A DNA stretch of 64,000 bases from Candidatus Methanophagales archaeon. GTDB taxonomy: Archaea; Halobacteriota; Syntropharchaeia; Alkanophagales; Methanospirareceae. The stretch covers positions 155,372 through 219,371 of the forward strand of contig JANPRD010000002.1 in NCBI GenBank assembly GCA_024699715.1, in the 5' to 3' direction. Shown in pieces: positions 20,775-30,455 of this stretch. How positions within the stretch are numbered: position 1 is the first letter of the stretch; every line of letters begins with the position of its first letter. The notes beneath the pieces are model-generated. The model searched no databases. It saw only the letters and a list, made by a program, of their open reading frames with translations, and was not told the origin of the DNA. The position numbers and the translations under genes are program-made.

Positions 20775-21529
20775 TAAGAGTGACTTAAAGCTATTTCATC
20801 ATCTTTTAATTCACGCACTATTCTTGACATTTTGTTCCTAGTTTCTAACCAGAGAACACCATCCAATACTGCTATTCTAATCGCATTACCCTTTTCACTC
20901 CTAATAAGTCTAAGCGCATCTTCAAATTGTTCATTTTGATGTCCGCCAAAATCCGTCAGAAATTTTGCTTCTCCAATTATAAATTTATCATTCACTTTCG
21001 CAACAAAATCTGGATTTTTCTCCAATTCGCATTTTAGCACATCGTTGGCAAAAATTCTTAACTTTTTATCACTTCCTTTTAGAAACGCTATCCCCTCTTT
21101 AAAAGTAATAAACTGATTGCTGTCTAGGAATGGATAGCCAAGCTTTAGTAACCAATTTTTGAACATAGGACCCAGTTGACGATTAAATTCTTTTGGTTCT
21201 TCACACCGTTCAACAAGTTCTTCGAAACTCATAGCGAGCAACTTATTACCTATTCTCTCAACAGTTTTAGGATTAAGCTCTAAAAATCTTTCACCTCCTC
21301 TTCTTAGGAAGGCTATGTATGGATCTTTGATTGGAAATTTTTCTAATTCTAAAAGCTCTTCTATAAGTTTTATTTTGTCTTTTTGTTCATAGGCTTGCTT
21401 TATTTTATGTTTTGCGTTATCTGGTATCTCTCTTCTTTCTTCTACAGTTGGTGTGTAAATCTCACTCAACTTATCTAAATATCCATGAGAGTTTGCTATT
21501 TCTATACTTCTCTTGACCCATACATTCAT
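20771..21529 (-). CDS. Putative type II restriction endonuclease, PD-(D/E)xK-like
   Basis: Convergent, overlapping neighbour of the MTase; ELEKNPDFVAKVNDKFIIGEAKFLTDFGGHQNEQFEDAL fits PD..(D/E)xK. Confidence 0.75.
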   Translation of the reverse strand: MNVWVKRSIEIANSHGYLDKLSEIYTPTVEERREIPDNAKHKIKQAYEQKDKIKLIEELLELEKFPIKDPYIAFLRRGGERFLELNPKTVERIGNKLLAMSFEELVERCEEPKEFNRQLGPMFKNWLLKLGYPFLDSNQFITFKEGIAFLKGSDKKLRIFANDVLKCELEKNPDFVAKVNDKFIIGEAKFLTDFGGHQNEQFEDALRLIRSEKGNAIRIAVLDGVLWLETRNKMSRIVRELKDDEIALSHSY

Positions 21530-21699
21530 TTTAACTCACCTAAGGATTACAACAAAATATCACATTTTTGCAATACCTTAAGGTTCAACAAAACCGTTTC
21601 TGCGAGCATTTCCGTCGCAACATTATTTCCGCTCCTTTATAGCGATGCCCTGCTTGCTCTGCGTCCATATTTTACCTGATTTTCCTGTTGTCGTTGCTT

Positions 21700-22542
21700 T
21701 CACTTCTTCACGATATGCACGCCAACAATCATCGGATATGCGCCGAATTCGAGGTCTTCAACGCCGTAATCTGTGTGAGTAAGACCGATTGCGAAGTATG
21801 TGATGTTTTTTCTTAGCATTCTGCGTATTCTCCACTTGTATGTCCAGCGGTGTTTCGCCCTCATTTCGTCCCAAAGTTTGTAGAAGTCCGAGCATCTGCA
21901 TGACCATTTTCGGTATATGCGACCTGAGGCGTCTTGAAATGAAATGTGTATGTATTCCTCGTGGCTACGCTCCCTTTCACTCATCTCGCCTCTCTTCCCT
22001 CTTCTGTCGCCTTTCGTTGCACGCTCCTCGTGAATGCGAAGGATTCTTCTCGGTTTTATTAAGCCGAGTGTTCTGCCGGATTTGAAAACCGCCTCAACAG
22101 ATGGGTCAGTGTGCTTCTCAAGGAATTCCCTGCGCTCTTCTTCGTTGAGTTCTCTGAGGATGCCATCGCAGTGAACGAAGAAGCGGTCTTCCTTTCTTGC
22201 TCTGCGACCTCGCCAAGCATCCACATATATGCGACTCACGCAAAGGTTCTTGAATCTCGGCTTACCTTCGGAGAGCATCTCGCCCTCGTAAATGCTCTGC
22301 GGTCTCAGCCAGTTGCCTGCGGTGTCAATCCCAGCAACGCACACTTTACCCTTCTCGGGTCTTGCGACTGCAAGCACCGTAATGTCAACAGGCTTCCAAG
22401 CACGCAACGCTTTCACTTCCGCTACGATTTTCTCAATATGTGAGTAAGTGGAGACTTTCAGCCGACGCACAGCACCTACTCTCACATCGCTCACACCGCT
22501 CACATCGCTCCCCTTCCGCTTCTCCGCCAGTAACGAAGACAA
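21700..22542 (-). CDS. Conserved protein, possible dual-OB type
   Basis: VDITVLAVARPEKGKVCVAGIDTAGNWLRPQ...; ITYFAIGLTHTDYGVEDLEFGAYPMIVGVHIV. Confidence 0.55.
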   Translation of the reverse strand: MSSLLAEKRKGSDVSGVSDVRVGAVRRLKVSTYSHIEKIVAEVKALRAWKPVDITVLAVARPEKGKVCVAGIDTAGNWLRPQSIYEGEMLSEGKPRFKNLCVSRIYVDAWRGRRARKEDRFFVHCDGILRELNEEERREFLEKHTDPSVEAVFKSGRTLGLIKPRRILRIHEERATKGDRRGKRGEMSERERSHEEYIHISFQDASGRIYRKWSCRCSDFYKLWDEMRAKHRWTYKWRIRRMLRKNITYFAIGLTHTDYGVEDLEFGAYPMIVGVHIVKK

Positions 22543-22787
22543 CGAAACAGGCGCAGGAGAGGAGGCTCACTGCCGGCGGCATCTACGCCACTGAACTCGT
22601 AAGCGTTTTTTATTTTCAGCACATCACCCACTCGCACATCTCTCAAAACGAATTCCGCATGCTCGCCCCAGAAAGAAACTCGTTTGTATTCATGCTCGTC
22701 TGCGAGAATCGCATCCACAACGATTTCTCCCGAAACCTCTCTCAAAGGCAGTATTCGCAAGACCTTTCCAGTGAAATCAACGAACAT
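22500..22787 (-). CDS. OB-fold nucleic-acid-binding-like small protein
   Basis: GEIVVDAILADEHEYKRVSFWGEHAEFVLRDVRVGDVLKIKNAYEFSG; C-terminus may be out of frame. Confidence 0.5.
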   Translation of the reverse strand: MFVDFTGKVLRILPLREVSGEIVVDAILADEHEYKRVSFWGEHAEFVLRDVRVGDVLKIKNAYEFSGVDAAGSEPPLLRLFRCLRYWRRSGRGAM

Positions 22788-22865
22788 ACCACGACGCTGC
22801 TCTGTCGACGGATGGGAGAATTTGCAGGAGGCATTTCATTTCAATTCAAAAAATAAAGAAAAAGT

Positions 22866-23423
22866 ATGAGCATACCGGAGATGCATCGGAAAGAAGCGAG
22901 AAGGAAGCACTTCAAATGTGCGGTTCTCACGATAAGCACATCAAAGGCGAAGAAAGCGGAAGAAATGCGAATGAGCGGTCGTTCAGAGCTGAATCCTGCT
23001 GAAATCGGCGATGTTTCAGGCGAGATTGCGTTGAAACTGCTTTCTGAAAGCGGACATGAGGTCGTCCTTTACGATGTTTTGCCAGACGAGAGGGAGCGAA
23101 TAAGAGAGGCGGTTGAGCGTGCTTTGAGCAGTGATGCTGAAGTTGTCGTCACGACTGGAGGAACAGGTCTCGCAAGTAGCGATGTCACGATTGAAGTCGT
23201 TGCGGAGATGTTTGAGAAGCATATTCCAGGATTCGGCGAGATATTCAGGCTGAAAAGCTACGAGAATGTTGGAACTGCAGCGATTTTAAGCAGGGCGATT
23301 GCAGGTGTTGTCGCAGGTAAAGTGATTTTCTGCCTGCCAGGCTCGCCAAGTGCAGTTGAACTTGCCTTGAAAGAGATAATTTTAAAGGAATTGCCTCATA
23401 TTATGAAGCATGTGCGGGAATAG
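22866..23423 (+). CDS. moaB: Molybdenum cofactor biosynthesis protein MoaB/MogA family
   Basis: VVVTTGGTGLASSDVTIEVVAEMFEKHIPGFGEIFR, FCLPGSPSAVELALKEI. Confidence 0.93.
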   Translation: MSIPEMHRKEARRKHFKCAVLTISTSKAKKAEEMRMSGRSELNPAEIGDVSGEIALKLLSESGHEVVLYDVLPDERERIREAVERALSSDAEVVVTTGGTGLASSDVTIEVVAEMFEKHIPGFGEIFRLKSYENVGTAAILSRAIAGVVAGKVIFCLPGSPSAVELALKEIILKELPHIMKHVRE

Positions 23424-23442
23424 TTTGAGCAATTTGCATCAC

Positions 23443-23754
23443 TCAACCCTCGTCAAATCTGAACAGGAATTTCTCAAGATGTTTCACTTTTCCCGCTGAA
23501 ATTTCAACGCCTTCCTCACGAAGAAGCCTCTCCTTCTCCTCAACGCCCCTGCTGTATCCGCCGATTTCTCCAGAGCTGCGGACAACACGATGGCAAGGCA
23601 CGACGACAGGATGCGGATTCCTCGCCAGTGCTTGACCCACCGCACGGGCATACCGCTTTGAGCCTCTCAATTTCATCGCTATCTCACCGTAAGTTACGAC
23701 CCTCCCTCTCGGTATCTTCTTCACCAACTCCCAAACCTCCTCATCAAATTTCAT
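23443..23754 (-). CDS. ogt: Methylated-DNA-protein-cysteine methyltransferase
   Basis: GRVVTYGEIAMKL, VGQALARNPHPVVVPCHRVVRSSGEIGGYSRGVEEKERLLREEG. Confidence 0.94.
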   Translation of the reverse strand: MKFDEEVWELVKKIPRGRVVTYGEIAMKLRGSKRYARAVGQALARNPHPVVVPCHRVVRSSGEIGGYSRGVEEKERLLREEGVEISAGKVKHLEKFLFRFDEG

Positions 23755-23848
23755 GGAACTAGTGGCACACCCCCACCACTAACCCTTCATTTGAGGGAAA
23801 GCGTAAGATTTATATCTTATGGGCATGAAGCTTTGGTCGTGGCTCACA

Positions 23849-24808
23849 TTAACGACCCAAACGCTCACGCAGAGCCGCAATAATTATGGGAAGAGCGATT
23901 GTAGCATCGCAGTAAACGGTGACAGCCTTCGCATTCTCACGCAATTTTCCCCAAGAGATTGCCTCTTCAAGCGTTGCACCGCTCAAGCTGCCGTCTTCGG
24001 GCGTTTTCGTTGTGATTTGGATGGCGTAGTCAAAGCCACCACGAGGAGCAACGAGTGCGGTCTGCAAAATGAAGTTCTTAGGGACGCCACCGCCCAAAAT
24101 TACGACGCCTGCTCTTGATGCGTTGCAGTAAATCTCGTTAATCTCACGCAAATCCTCAAAAGCATCCACATTCAGCGGCGAAATCTGCTTGAAAATGAAA
24201 GCATGCAGTCCAATAATTGAATCTGCGAGTGCAGGGCAGAAGACAGGAATGCCATTTTCAAACGCAACTCGCAATATTGAGCCTTCATCCTTTATATTTC
24301 TCCCTATTTCCGTCAGCAGTTCTCTTATGCTATACCTCCTGCTGTGGTCAAGTTTCTCAAAAGTGCGGTGCAAGAAGTCTTCAAGCGCTGCGAAAGCAGA
24401 ATCCTTCACGACAACATCGTAAATCCTACTCACTCCCTGCTCTCGCAGTTTCGCATCTCGCTCTTTGCCTTCGCAACGCTCTTCCTCGCAACAAAAATAG
24501 TGGTGCTCGCCGAGAGCCTCAAGGATGTCGTGGACGAGGTTCGCACCCGTCGTGACGAGAACATCCACAAAACGAAGGCGGAGCATCTCCGCAAGCACAG
24601 GGCGCATCCCTGCGGGGACAAGTGCGCCTGCAAGCCCCAGAAACTTCGTTGCCTTCGCCTTGAGCATTTCCTCGTAAATGTCAACAGCGTGGGCGAGCCT
24701 GCGAGCGCCGAACGCACACCCTCGCATTCCGCACACAAGCTCATTTACGCTCATTCCCTTGCGGACACTGATGCCTCGCACCGCATTCTCTTCCTCAAAG
24801 CCCTCCAT
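23849..24808 (-). CDS. dys: Deoxyhypusine synthase
   Basis: FLGLAGALVPAGMRPVLAEML, VLVTTGANLVHDILEALG, ILGGGVPKNFILQTALV, DGSLSGATLEEAISWGK. Confidence 0.94.
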   Translation of the reverse strand: MEGFEEENAVRGISVRKGMSVNELVCGMRGCAFGARRLAHAVDIYEEMLKAKATKFLGLAGALVPAGMRPVLAEMLRLRFVDVLVTTGANLVHDILEALGEHHYFCCEEERCEGKERDAKLREQGVSRIYDVVVKDSAFAALEDFLHRTFEKLDHSRRYSIRELLTEIGRNIKDEGSILRVAFENGIPVFCPALADSIIGLHAFIFKQISPLNVDAFEDLREINEIYCNASRAGVVILGGGVPKNFILQTALVAPRGGFDYAIQITTKTPEDGSLSGATLEEAISWGKLRENAKAVTVYCDATIALPIIIAALRERLGR

Positions 24809-24859
24809 TCTTTAAAATTGAAAAGTTCTTTTAAAGGTGCGTTCAAAGAAGAATTGAGC

Positions 24860-24932
24860 GGGGCTGTGGGGTAGCCAGGGAGCCTCCCAGCTTGGGGTGC
24901 TGGTGACCCGAGTTCAAATCTCGGCAGCCCCA
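24860..24932 (+). tRNA. tRNA-Pro (GGG)
   Basis: Acceptor GGGGCTG/CAGCCCC, anticodon arm CCAGC-TTGGGGT-GCTGG, T-arm CCGAG-TTCAAAT-CTCGG. Confidence 0.93.
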
Positions 24933-24977
24933 TTAAAGAAAAGCGGAAGGCGAAAGAAGGAGGAAGGAGCGGGTGCT

Positions 24978-26012
24978 ATGAGCGTTGCGAAGTATGCGTA
25001 TGCGTATGCTCGTGTGCGAGTTCGGCTTGCTGAGTGCCTCTCTGCTGGAAAGTTGAGGTCGCTCGCTGAAGCGAAGGATTGGTCGGAATTCTTCTCCTCG
25101 CTCCTTGACAGCGGCTACAAAGAGCGTCTTGCGAGGCTCACACCGGAGAAAGCAGACACGAGAACGCTTGAAATTGCGCTAAGAGAGGACTTGGTCGCAG
25201 CATACGAGATGGTTCTACGCTCCGTTCATGCGAAAAAACTGCGAAATTTCTTCTATGAACTCTTCAGAAGGCTTGAAGTAAAGAATTTAAAGGCTCTACT
25301 GCGGGCAAAAATGCGAGGATTTCCCGTTGACACTTCCTCTTTTTACCCCGTTGAAGGCTTTTTCAAGCGTAGAATCAGCGCACTCGCAGATGCGGAATCG
25401 CTTGACGCCCTCTTGAACCGCCTAAATGAACCTTACAAGAGCGTTCTTCATGCACACATTGCCTCAGGAAACATTTTAGTGCTGGAGCATGCGTTAGATG
25501 AGGAAATATACGGGGCGATTTTTGAGCGTGCAAAACAACTTTCGGCTGAAGATGAGCGAATTGTGCATTCTTTAGTGGGTTCGGAGATAGATATTGTGAA
25601 CATTATGACGATTTTAAGGTGCAAAAAGGACGGAATTCCAGCGGAAGAAATGCGAAATCTCTTCCTTCTGCCGCAATTTGCGTTCAAGTTCAAGCAGGAG
25701 GATGCTCGTGATGCGATTTTTGCTGAAAATGTCGCAGATGCGGTCCAGTCGCTACCCGAAGATTTCAAATTTCTTGAGGAATCGCTTGCTGAATATGAGG
25801 TTGAAAATTCACTCGTTCCATTTGAAAATGCGTTATGGCGAAATTTTTACGAGCATGTGCGAGATGTTTTGAGAGGGTATCCACTGAATATCGGCACAAT
25901 AGTAGGATTTTTATATCTGAAAGAGATGGAAATAAGGAATATTCGTGCTATTGCTGTGTGCAAAGAGCATGGAATACCGAGTGAGAATGTGATGAAAATG
26001 GTCTTCTTTTGA
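24978..26012 (+). CDS. atpC: A-type ATP synthase subunit C
   Basis: YAYAYARVRVRLAECLS..., NIVTIMTILRCK-like region, LNIGTIVGFLYLKEMEIRNIRAIAVCKEHGI. Confidence 0.9.
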   Translation: MSVAKYAYAYARVRVRLAECLSAGKLRSLAEAKDWSEFFSSLLDSGYKERLARLTPEKADTRTLEIALREDLVAAYEMVLRSVHAKKLRNFFYELFRRLEVKNLKALLRAKMRGFPVDTSSFYPVEGFFKRRISALADAESLDALLNRLNEPYKSVLHAHIASGNILVLEHALDEEIYGAIFERAKQLSAEDERIVHSLVGSEIDIVNIMTILRCKKDGIPAEEMRNLFLLPQFAFKFKQEDARDAIFAENVADAVQSLPEDFKFLEESLAEYEVENSLVPFENALWRNFYEHVRDVLRGYPLNIGTIVGFLYLKEMEIRNIRAIAVCKEHGIPSENVMKMVFF

Positions 26013-26040
26013 TTTTCCCCTTTTCCTTTTCGTTTTTGTT

Positions 26041-26751
26041 GTGCTTAAGTGTTGTTTGCATGTGCGGTGCAGTGCGAGGCGGGAAATGCCGTCGTTTCTT
26101 GCACTTTTGGGCGAGGTTTTTCTGCTTCTCGTTCTCTGCTTTTTCTTCGTTTTACTGTTTGCATCTTGCATCGTCTTTCTGCACCGTGAGTGTTTTCCGA
26201 GATTCTCGCTTTTTCTGCTTTCGCTCTTTCACCGTCCTTTGAAGATGCTTCTCGGTTATTTCCGCATGAATCCCGCATTAGTTGATGAAATAGGCGTTTC
26301 TTTAATGAATTCTGTGTATTGGGATGCGTATTGCAGCACGCCTTTAAGCAAAAGAATGCTATTTTTACCGCAATGTCTCCGCTCTTTGAGTTGTCCTGCA
26401 CATGTTTCTCCGCTCAAAGGGGTGGAATGCGAGGAATGCGGCTCATGCGTCATTTCGGAATTGAAGAAGTTGTGCGATGAGCATCGCATCAAAATATGCA
26501 TCGCTCCCGGCGGTGAGTTTGTGAAGCGTGCGGTTGAAAGGGAGCGTCCAGAGGCGGCTGTGGGCGTCGCATGCCCTCATGACCTCTACGAGACGATGCG
26601 GGCGGTCTCTGCGAGAGGCATACCAATGGTCGGCGTCTTGCTCTTGCGAAGCGGGTGCGTCTCCACCGATGTGGATGCAGAGCTGCTCAAGGCGGTGCTT
26701 CTCGCCTCGCATGCGAAGCGGAGCAAACAGCAGCAAAAACGGCAGCAGTAG
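26041..26751 (+). CDS. DUF116 family protein
   Basis: RMLFLPQCLRSLSCPAHVSPLKGVECEECGSCVISELKKLC...GVACPHDLYETM...GIPMVGVLLLRSGC. Confidence 0.88.
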   Translation: MLKCCLHVRCSARREMPSFLALLGEVFLLLVLCFFFVLLFASCIVFLHRECFPRFSLFLLSLFHRPLKMLLGYFRMNPALVDEIGVSLMNSVYWDAYCSTPLSKRMLFLPQCLRSLSCPAHVSPLKGVECEECGSCVISELKKLCDEHRIKICIAPGGEFVKRAVERERPEAAVGVACPHDLYETMRAVSARGIPMVGVLLLRSGCVSTDVDAELLKAVLLASHAKRSKQQQKRQQ

Positions 26752-26820
26752 TAGGAAGGGGAAAAACAAAAGTAGGCGTAAGGGAAAAGCGTAGGAAATA
26801 GCGGTAAGAAATTCAAAATT

Positions 26821-27435
26821 TCACCTTTTCAGAATTAATATAGTGGCATCGTCATCCGCTTTACCATGCTCTTTCATTATTTTCATAGCCATTTCTCTCA
26901 AATTTTCACTCAAATATTCCGAAGCAATGAAATGTCCGACGCCATCTGTGTTCATTACGAGCCATCCGCTCATGAATTCGTATGTGAATACCTTGAAATG
27001 TCGCAGATTCCAACCGAGAACGCCACTTGCGGAGAATAGATGTCGCTGAAGTTTTTCGCCCCTCTCGTTATTTTCGCTTACTATCTGTGCGGATATGTTT
27101 CCAACGCCTACGAATGCGATTCTGCCGTCTGAAATCTTTGAAATTGAAGCAACCGCTCCTCTCGTCCCGCTCAAAGCACTGTGAACGCCACGCACTATTT
27201 TATCTAAAGGCAGATTTTTATGCGACTTTATGAAATTTACCGCAACTTCACTCGCTTCTTCCGCCTTTTTTCCATGCCCAAGTCCATCAACAACCGCAAT
27301 AATTATGTTATTTCCGTCGCATTCTTCCACTAAACATGCATCCCCGCAGTGTTCTTCCCCCTTCTTCGCCCTTGAATATGAGAATATTCGTATGTCTCCA
27401 AACCTTTTCTCACATTCTTTTACCTTCACCATCAT
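26821..27435 (-). CDS. RsbX / SpoIIE-like PP2C serine phosphatase
   Basis: HCGDACLVEECDGNNIIIAVVDGLGHGKKAEEASEVAV, GRIAFVGVGNISAQIV, LVMNTDGV, ADDDATILIL. Confidence 0.85.
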   Translation of the reverse strand: MMVKVKECEKRFGDIRIFSYSRAKKGEEHCGDACLVEECDGNNIIIAVVDGLGHGKKAEEASEVAVNFIKSHKNLPLDKIVRGVHSALSGTRGAVASISKISDGRIAFVGVGNISAQIVSENNERGEKLQRHLFSASGVLGWNLRHFKVFTYEFMSGWLVMNTDGVGHFIASEYLSENLREMAMKIMKEHGKADDDATILILKR

Positions 27436-27520
27436 TTTTCATTTCTCCCTGTTTTCCTTCACGCTCCCTCCTCTTCCTACCTCTTCCCACCTCTTCCTTT
27501 CGCCTCCCGATGCATGCCTG

Positions 27521-28489
27521 TCAGGATGCTTTAGGCAGAGAAATGCAGAATACCGCACCTCCTTCTGGATTGTCCTCAACCCAAATTCTGCCCTTGTTCT
27601 GCGTTACGACCGTCTTTGCGATTGCGAGACCGATGCCAGAGCCTTTGATGCCTGTTTTTTCGCCACGAACGAAGCGCTCAAATATCTTCTGCTTCCACTT
27701 GTCTGGGACGCCTTCTCCCCAGTCTTTGACACACACCTTCCAGTTCTTTCCCCGCTCTTCAGAAACAGAAATCTCAACAACAGAGTGCGGGGGCGAGTAT
27801 TTTATCGCATTATCTATGATATTTAAGAAAGCATACCTCAAAAATTGCGTTGCATTCACCATATATCCCTTCCCATAATTCTTTTTTATCTCTATATCTT
27901 TCTCACGAGCCTTCATTTCAAGCTCTATTATCGCTTCATTCAGCAAATCTGCAATGTCAACTGTCCTGAATTCCACTTCTGATGCCCTTACTTTCGTGAA
28001 TGTTCTCGCCTCTTCAAGCAACTCAAACATCTTATCTGCGCTTTCCCTTATCTTCTCCGCATATTCCCTCCCATCTTCACATATTTCGCACAATATCTCG
28101 GCATACCCGCTTATTGTTATGAGCGGATTGTTCAAATCATGTGCTATTATGTTTATGAACATTTCAAGGAACGCATTTATTTCCCGCTCTTTATGGTAAA
28201 GTCTCTCCTGCAATTCCAAATAACCCTTATATGCCTGTGCGTAATGCGTTATTAATTGAAGTAGAACCTCTAAAGCGATGTTGTAAGTGTGGAGTTTTTC
28301 GCCCGGTGGCATCTTCTTCGTTATCTCTTCCAAAATCTCAAAATGCATCCCGATTATCTCGTCAGGGTTCACCTTGCGACGCATAAATTCTTTTGAGAGC
28401 AGCGAAGCCCTGTAAAGCACACGCTCATCGTAGCATTTTCTGTATGTTTCGAGAATCTCACGGTATTGCTCCTTCAAATCCGCTTCCAT
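27521..28489 (-). CDS. Sensor histidine kinase with RsbU-like N-terminal domain
   Basis: N-terminus YREILETYRKCYDERVLYRASLLSKEFMRRKVNPDEIIGMHFEILEE; HisKA INIIAHDLNNPLITISGYAE; HATPase NIIDNAIKY, GSGIGLAIAK. Confidence 0.88.
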   Translation of the reverse strand: MEADLKEQYREILETYRKCYDERVLYRASLLSKEFMRRKVNPDEIIGMHFEILEEITKKMPPGEKLHTYNIALEVLLQLITHYAQAYKGYLELQERLYHKEREINAFLEMFINIIAHDLNNPLITISGYAEILCEICEDGREYAEKIRESADKMFELLEEARTFTKVRASEVEFRTVDIADLLNEAIIELEMKAREKDIEIKKNYGKGYMVNATQFLRYAFLNIIDNAIKYSPPHSVVEISVSEERGKNWKVCVKDWGEGVPDKWKQKIFERFVRGEKTGIKGSGIGLAIAKTVVTQNKGRIWVEDNPEGGAVFCISLPKAS

Positions 28490-28941
28490 TTCACCACTCT
28501 CACCTTCGTGCCTTCTCCGACCTTTGATTGAATCTCAAACTCATCCATCAGGCGACGCACACCTCCCAAACCGATGCCGAGACCTCCTCCTGTGGAGAAG
28601 CCGTCTTCAAGCGCTTTCTCAATGTCTTCAATCCCAGGACCGTTGTCCGCAGCAATAATCTCCAAGCCGAGACGCTCCTCCGCCTCTCCATGACGCTCGC
28701 TTCCGCTCCTCCACTACTGCTACCGCCCTCAACAGCCTTCAGTCCTCACAATATTTATCTCAATAACGCCTTCTCCAGCATAATCCACAATATTACGAGC
28801 GAGTTCAGAGACTGCTGTTGCGATTCTTGTCTGGTCTACAATACCGAAGCCGAGCTTTTTCGCTTCTTCCTTCGCCGAAACTCTCGCAGTAACGATGTCA
28901 TATTCCTCCTTAATCTCTATTTTCACCATAATTTTCACCAT
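28474..28941 (-). CDS. RsbT-like serine/threonine kinase (HATPase_c), frameshifted
   Basis: VDQTRIATAVSELARNIVDYAGEGVIEINIV in one frame, EIIAADNGPGIEDIEKALEDGFSTGGGLGIGLGGVRRLMDEFEIQSKVGEGTKVRVVKW in another. Confidence 0.85.
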
Positions 28942-29392
28942 AATCACCTTTCTTCCATGCACGAAGCATTTCCAAACCCTTCTCAAGATTCAAAGCTGTT
29001 TTTATGCCGTTGAATTCAACGCCAAACTCCACAAGAGTGATTGATATTTCAGGTCTTAAGCCAACTATCACCGTTTTCACACCCATCAGAGATGCCATTT
29101 TCGCTATTTCAACGAGAATGCGTGTGATGAAACTGTCAACTACATCTATTGCTGTTATATCTATGAGCAATCCTTTCGCCCTTGTTCGCTCTATTGTCTG
29201 TAAGAGGTCTTGCTGGAACTGCAACGCCAATCTGTCATGCAAAGGCACTTGTATTGAAGTGAGCAGGAAGTCCTCAATCTGCAATATCGGAATCCTCTCA
29301 GATGCGGGACGCTCTCCCCTCTCCGCCATTCTTGTTCTCTTCGTCTCTTCAGCATGCTCACTTCCCGCCGTCAGCACGCTTCCTGATTTCAT
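28910..29392 (-). CDS. RsbS-like STAS protein
   Basis: IPILQIEDFLLTSIQVPLHD...GLLIDITAIDVVDSFITRILVEIAKMASLMGVKTVIVGLRPEISITLVEFG. Confidence 0.9.
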   Translation of the reverse strand: MKSGSVLTAGSEHAEETKRTRMAERGERPASERIPILQIEDFLLTSIQVPLHDRLALQFQQDLLQTIERTRAKGLLIDITAIDVVDSFITRILVEIAKMASLMGVKTVIVGLRPEISITLVEFGVEFNGIKTALNLEKGLEMLRAWKKGDYGENYGENRD

Positions 29393-30173
29393 AGCCCATC
29401 CTCTCCAGACAGTATTTCAAGCCTTCTTGCATGTCCCTTTTCGTGACGAATTCATGGAAGTTTATGCCGAGATGAATCATTGTTTGAGCCACTTCAGGAC
29501 GAATTCCCGTGATAATACATGTGCAGCCGAGCAAACTCGCAGCCTTCACTGTCTTTACGAGGTGATTTGCAACCTCTGTATCCATGGAAGCGACTCCAGT
29601 TATGTCAATTATGACCATTTCTGACTGCGTTTCAACGATTTTATCAAGCAGCGTTTCCATCGTCTTCTGCGCACGGTAGCTGTCAACAATTCCAATAATG
29701 GGAAGCGCAAGGATGTTCTCCCAGACCTGAACGACAGGCGTCATCAGTTCTTCTTGTGATGCCTTCAACTTCTCTATTGCTCTCTTCAACCGCTCTTCAA
29801 GCTCCTTCTGCTCTTTCACTGATTTCGCTTCGGCAACAACACCTTCAATCTCACCTGATTCATCTCTTAACGGTCCGAAATAGATGAGCATCGGAAATGT
29901 GGAGCCGTCTCTTCTGCTCGCTTCAATCTCAATCTGGACGCTTTCCCCCTTCAAAGCACGCTCAAACGCCTCCTTCACCTCAGATGCGACTCGCTTGAAA
30001 TGCATACATTCCCAAAGTGGCGTGCCAAGCACCTCCTCCTCTTTGTATCCGAGAGATTTGAGCAGAGGCATCCTGTTTATGAATCGCAGTCGCCCATCTT
30101 TGTCGAAAATTGCTGCGAATGTGCTCATAGAGTTCAGCAGATTCAAATATTCAGATGCCGTCAGCTGCTTCAT
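29358..30173 (-). CDS. RsbR-like stressosome protein: PAS sensor + STAS
   Basis: PAS AIFDKDGRLRFINRMPLLKSLGYKEEEVLG; STAS MVIIDITGVASMDTEVANHLVKTVKAASLLGCTCIITGIRPEVAQTMIHLG. Confidence 0.9.
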   Translation of the reverse strand: MKQLTASEYLNLLNSMSTFAAIFDKDGRLRFINRMPLLKSLGYKEEEVLGTPLWECMHFKRVASEVKEAFERALKGESVQIEIEASRRDGSTFPMLIYFGPLRDESGEIEGVVAEAKSVKEQKELEERLKRAIEKLKASQEELMTPVVQVWENILALPIIGIVDSYRAQKTMETLLDKIVETQSEMVIIDITGVASMDTEVANHLVKTVKAASLLGCTCIITGIRPEVAQTMIHLGINFHEFVTKRDMQEGLKYCLERMGYEIRKRADGGK

Positions 30174-30381
30174 AATCTCCGCTTCTCCGATACTGCTTTT
30201 AAATTTTCTCCTTTATGGATGCAAATTGTAAATATATGATACTTTTGTGAAAAATCTTTGAAATTTTGGTTTGGATTTTGGGCGTTCTGATGACAAAATG
30301 TTTGCTTTTCTGAAATTTGATACTCTTATGAGTGATGTGGAGCGGAACTCCGAGCAGGAAGGAAGAAGAGGAAAGAGAAAG

Positions 30382-30455
30382 TGGGTCCGAAGGGATTCGA
30401 ACCCTTGACCACCCGGTTATGAGCCGGGCGCTCCACCTGGCTGAGCTACGGACCC
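30382..30455 (-). tRNA. tRNA with CAT anticodon (Met, or Ile2)
   Basis: Reverse complement GGGTCCGTAGCTCAGCCAGGTGGAGCGCCCGGCTCATAACCGGGTGGTCAAGGGTTCGAATCCCTTCGGACCCA. Confidence 0.93.

Noticed and set aside
19587-21529. R-M system as the cause of GATC avoidance
   Set aside because: The island carries several GATC sites of its own at normal density.
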